A DNA stretch of 8,256 nucleotides, taken from J095 sp964407935. Its GTDB lineage: Bacteria > Chloroflexota > Anaerolineae > 4572-78 > J111. Where the stretch lies: contig CAYOXS010000270.1 in NCBI GenBank assembly GCA_964407935.1, forward strand, positions 1 through 8,256, written 5' to 3'. The notes under the pieces are model-generated. The model had not been told where the DNA came from, ran no database searches, and saw only the letters and a program-made list of their open reading frames with translations. Of this stretch, positions 6,731-8,256 are shown piece after piece; position 1 is the first letter of the stretch, and every line of letters starts with the position of its first letter. The translations under genes were made by a program, and so were the position numbers.

Positions 6731-8256
6731 ATGGCCGAACAACGACTGACCCAAAACGCCAAGCAAACTGATGACGCCGCCCGCTTACACCGGACCGAGA
6801 CCCAGCCTGAACAGGAAGAACAGGTTGTCCAAACCGAGGCCGCCCGGCTGCAGCGGGTAATGGCTAACCCGGCCGGGGCTGACCCCGACGACATTACCGG
6901 GTTGCAGCAAACCGCGGGCAACCGGGCTGTGTCGCAATTGCTAACGTCAGTCACCGGCCCCGCCGAAGAACCGGTCATCCAGGCCAAATTGATGGTCGGT
7001 GCGCCGGGCGACAAATTTGAACGGGAAGCCGACCAAATGGCCGACAAAGTTATGGCCACCGTTGTCCCCGTTACCAACCAGCTCGATGACTCCGGGCCCG
7101 CCGAAGCCCGGCGGCAACCCGCCGCTAAAGGCACCATTCAGAGATTCCAAACGTTAGCCCAGATTGATGAGGGCATCAGAAAACGAAAAGAACGGGCCAA
7201 AAACCGGGCGCAGCAAAAAAAGAACCCACCCAATACGCAGACGCCATCACAGCAAACCGTTCAAAATAATAACGCGGCGCTGTTGGGTAGCGGAACCGAA
7301 GCCGAGAAACAACAGAAACAAAAAACACGGTGGGAAGTGGGCAATGAATACTCCCGGCGAAATATGAAACGCATGAACAAATTAACCCACAAGTCACCGG
7401 AAGAAAAGCAGCCGCAGCAGTCCCAACTGGAGATCCGCCAGCCGGAACAACACAATCAGCCTGCTAAAAATATAACGCAGCCAAAAACCAAGGTGACTAC
7501 CCAACCGGCCGGCGCAGAGATTACGGCGGAAACAATAAAAAACGCCATCACTACGATCCGGGAAGGGGCAGCGGGGGCTGAAGAAATAAGAAAATTAAAA
7601 CAGTTTGTGCGGGATAACTATTTCAAAGTAACTACGCAGGAAAAGAAACAAGTTGACCCTCTAAAAGATAAACCCCAGGGTGATGTTGTAACTATTGATA
7701 AACCTCAGGGTGATGTTGTTGAAAAAGAAAAGCCGGAAGAGGAGGCCGCATTAGCCGCGATGGCTACTGTAGCCATGGAAAAAGCCGAGGAGGAAGAGGA
7801 AGCCGAAGCAGAAGAGGCCGGGGAGGAGACGGAAAAGGAGGAAGCCGAAGGAGAAGAAGCAGAGGAAGAAGAAGCCGAAACAGAAGCAGAAGAAATCGAA
7901 GAGGAAGCAGAAGAGGCCGGAGAAATCGAAGCGGAGGAAGATGAGTTGGAGGAGTTGGGGGTGACGGATTGGCCCTTGTCTGTTCTGCTGGCAAAATCGG
8001 AAGAACCCTCGACCACGCCGCACGTGCAGCGGGAGGTCACTGACGAAATAAAAAGTACCACCTCTGAAATTGCAGACGAACTGAAAAAAGCAACATCTTT
8101 TGGCTACCGGGATAAACCATATCAGTTTGACGCGAATAAAACCGAAAAACGAGCGGCAAGCACCCGCATTGCCCGCGAAGAACCCGGCATCCCCGGTTTG
8201 AAAGGCGTGTCAGAGGAAGTCTGGCTCAAACCGCTGGCCGGATTGATGCGCCAGCC
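6731..8256 (+). CDS. eCIS-associated protein with DUF4157-type N-terminal signature (3' partial)
   Basis: The frame is open from the ATG at 6731 to the last base: 508 complete codons and no stop. Residues 58-71 read LQQTAGNRAVSQLL and 82-108 carry the AKLxVGxPGDKxExEADxxAdxVM signature (AKLMVGAPGDKFEREADQ, 85-102). Both motifs are familiar from the N-terminus of DUF4157 / eCIS-core proteins, which are frequent eCIS cargo-like partners. The usual DUF4157 body (Asp-Val-Arg-Val-His stretch and HELxH metal site) does not follow in the visible part. Instead there is a Gln/Lys/Asn-rich, probably disordered stretch (about 145-300), a short tandem repeat (313-330), a Glu/Ala-rich acidic block (350-408) and a more ordered-looking region from about 425. 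There is no signal peptide, as expected for a protein loaded in the cytoplasm. An effector or core domain may lie beyond the window. The effector versus assembly-factor role is undecided. Confidence 0.82.
   Translation, partial: MAEQRLTQNAKQTDDAARLHRTETQPEQEEQVVQTEAARLQRVMANPAGADPDDITGLQQTAGNRAVSQLLTSVTGPAEEPVIQAKLMVGAPGDKFEREADQMADKVMATVVPVTNQLDDSGPAEARRQPAAKGTIQRFQTLAQIDEGIRKRKERAKNRAQQKKNPPNTQTPSQQTVQNNNAALLGSGTEAEKQQKQKTRWEVGNEYSRRNMKRMNKLTHKSPEEKQPQQSQLEIRQPEQHNQPAKNITQPKTKVTTQPAGAEITAETIKNAITTIREGAAGAEEIRKLKQFVRDNYFKVTTQEKKQVDPLKDKPQGDVVTIDKPQGDVVEKEKPEEEAALAAMATVAMEKAEEEEEAEAEEAGEETEKEEAEGEEAEEEEAETEAEEIEEEAEEAGEIEAEEDELEELGVTDWPLSVLLAKSEEPSTTPHVQREVTDEIKSTTSEIADELKKATSFGYRDKPYQFDANKTEKRAASTRIAREEPGIPGLKGVSEEVWLKPLAGLMRQ
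7667..7720 (+). repeat. Two-copy in-frame repeat (DKPQGDVV), 30-base period
   Basis: Two near-identical 24-base units at 7667-7690 and 7697-7720, separated by 6 bases, each encode DKPQGDVV. They differ only at silent positions (ccc/cct, gta/gtt). This looks like a recent in-frame duplication inside the disordered linker of the DUF4157-signature protein. Confidence 0.85.
7778..7954 (+). repeat. Glu/Ala-rich low-complexity block
   Basis: A purine-rich tract built from GAA/GAG and GCC/GCA codons encodes 59 residues, mostly Glu with interspersed Ala, Gly and Ile and only two Lys (residues 350-408). The Glu/Ala pattern could form a long charged helix. Slippage or recombination within the tract could make its length variable between strains. 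Confidence 0.85.

Noticed and set aside
7705..8061. Serine-rich open frame on the minus strand
   Set aside because: It is the complement of the GAA/GAG-rich tract; the Ser/Phe/Leu repeats in the antisense frames are a direct by-product of that composition.
6950..8256. Complete DUF4157 metallopeptidase-like core in the last gene
   Set aside because: After the N-terminal signature I found no HExxH or VRVH-type segment anywhere in the readable 508 codons.
1..8256. CRISPR array, tRNA/rRNA, IS element or phage attachment site
   Set aside because: No regularly spaced direct repeats, cloverleaf-like sequence, transposase motif or flanking inverted repeats were seen.

Overview
The window most likely comes from a Chloroflexota bacterium of the Anaerolineae type. 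The DNA is fairly GC-rich. The genes encode secreted proteins with Thr/Pro-rich linkers, a GG-x-Y-x-L ... GQP ... GFWPG surface motif, a CARDB adhesion module, an LPxxG-like C-terminal anchor and a lipoprotein with a late beta-sandwich domain. I know these traits from that phylum, but the taxonomic call is inference. All eight genes lie on the + strand. Gaps run from about 13 to 84 bases, and one pair overlaps by 4 bases, so this looks like one operon or a tightly packed gene train. No RNA gene, CRISPR array, insertion sequence or convincing terminator was seen.

Layout: (1) 1-216, the 3' end of an unrecognised protein. (2) 301-1140, a secreted CARDB surface protein. (3) 1170-1835, a secreted protein with a carboxypeptidase-regulatory-like beta domain and an LPDAG + membrane helix + basic tail. 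(4) 1849-2571, a lipoprotein whose mature part closely resembles the animal Hedgehog signalling domain (Hh/DD-peptidase family), including its zinc and calcium ligands. (5) 2641-3411, a putative lipoprotein with a Thr/Pro/Ala-rich stalk and a C-terminal beta domain. (6) 3463-4575, a single-pass membrane protein with an Ig-like domain predicted in the cytoplasm and a lytic transglycosylase domain outside. (7) 4572-6704, a tandem AAA+ ATPase of the kind found in extracellular contractile injection systems (eCIS; Afp15-like). (8) 6731 to the window end, a protein open at its 3' end that carries the N-terminal signature of eCIS-associated DUF4157 (eCIS core) proteins, then a long disordered, very acidic segment.

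Reading: genes 7 and 8 point to the edge of an eCIS locus whose sheath, tube and baseplate genes would lie outside the window, most likely downstream. The unusual part is what sits next to it: a transglycosylase translationally coupled to the ATPase, and a Hedgehog/DD-peptidase-like lipoprotein two genes further upstream. Both have folds linked to peptidoglycan. Together with the surface proteins they could form an envelope module that anchors the particle, lets it through the wall or regulates its release. That functional link is inference from gene order alone. The clearest single discovery is the Hedgehog-like lipoprotein. A second is that the dead P-loop of the ATPase's first AAA domain can be read as a once-normal P-loop scrambled by two compensating frameshifts.
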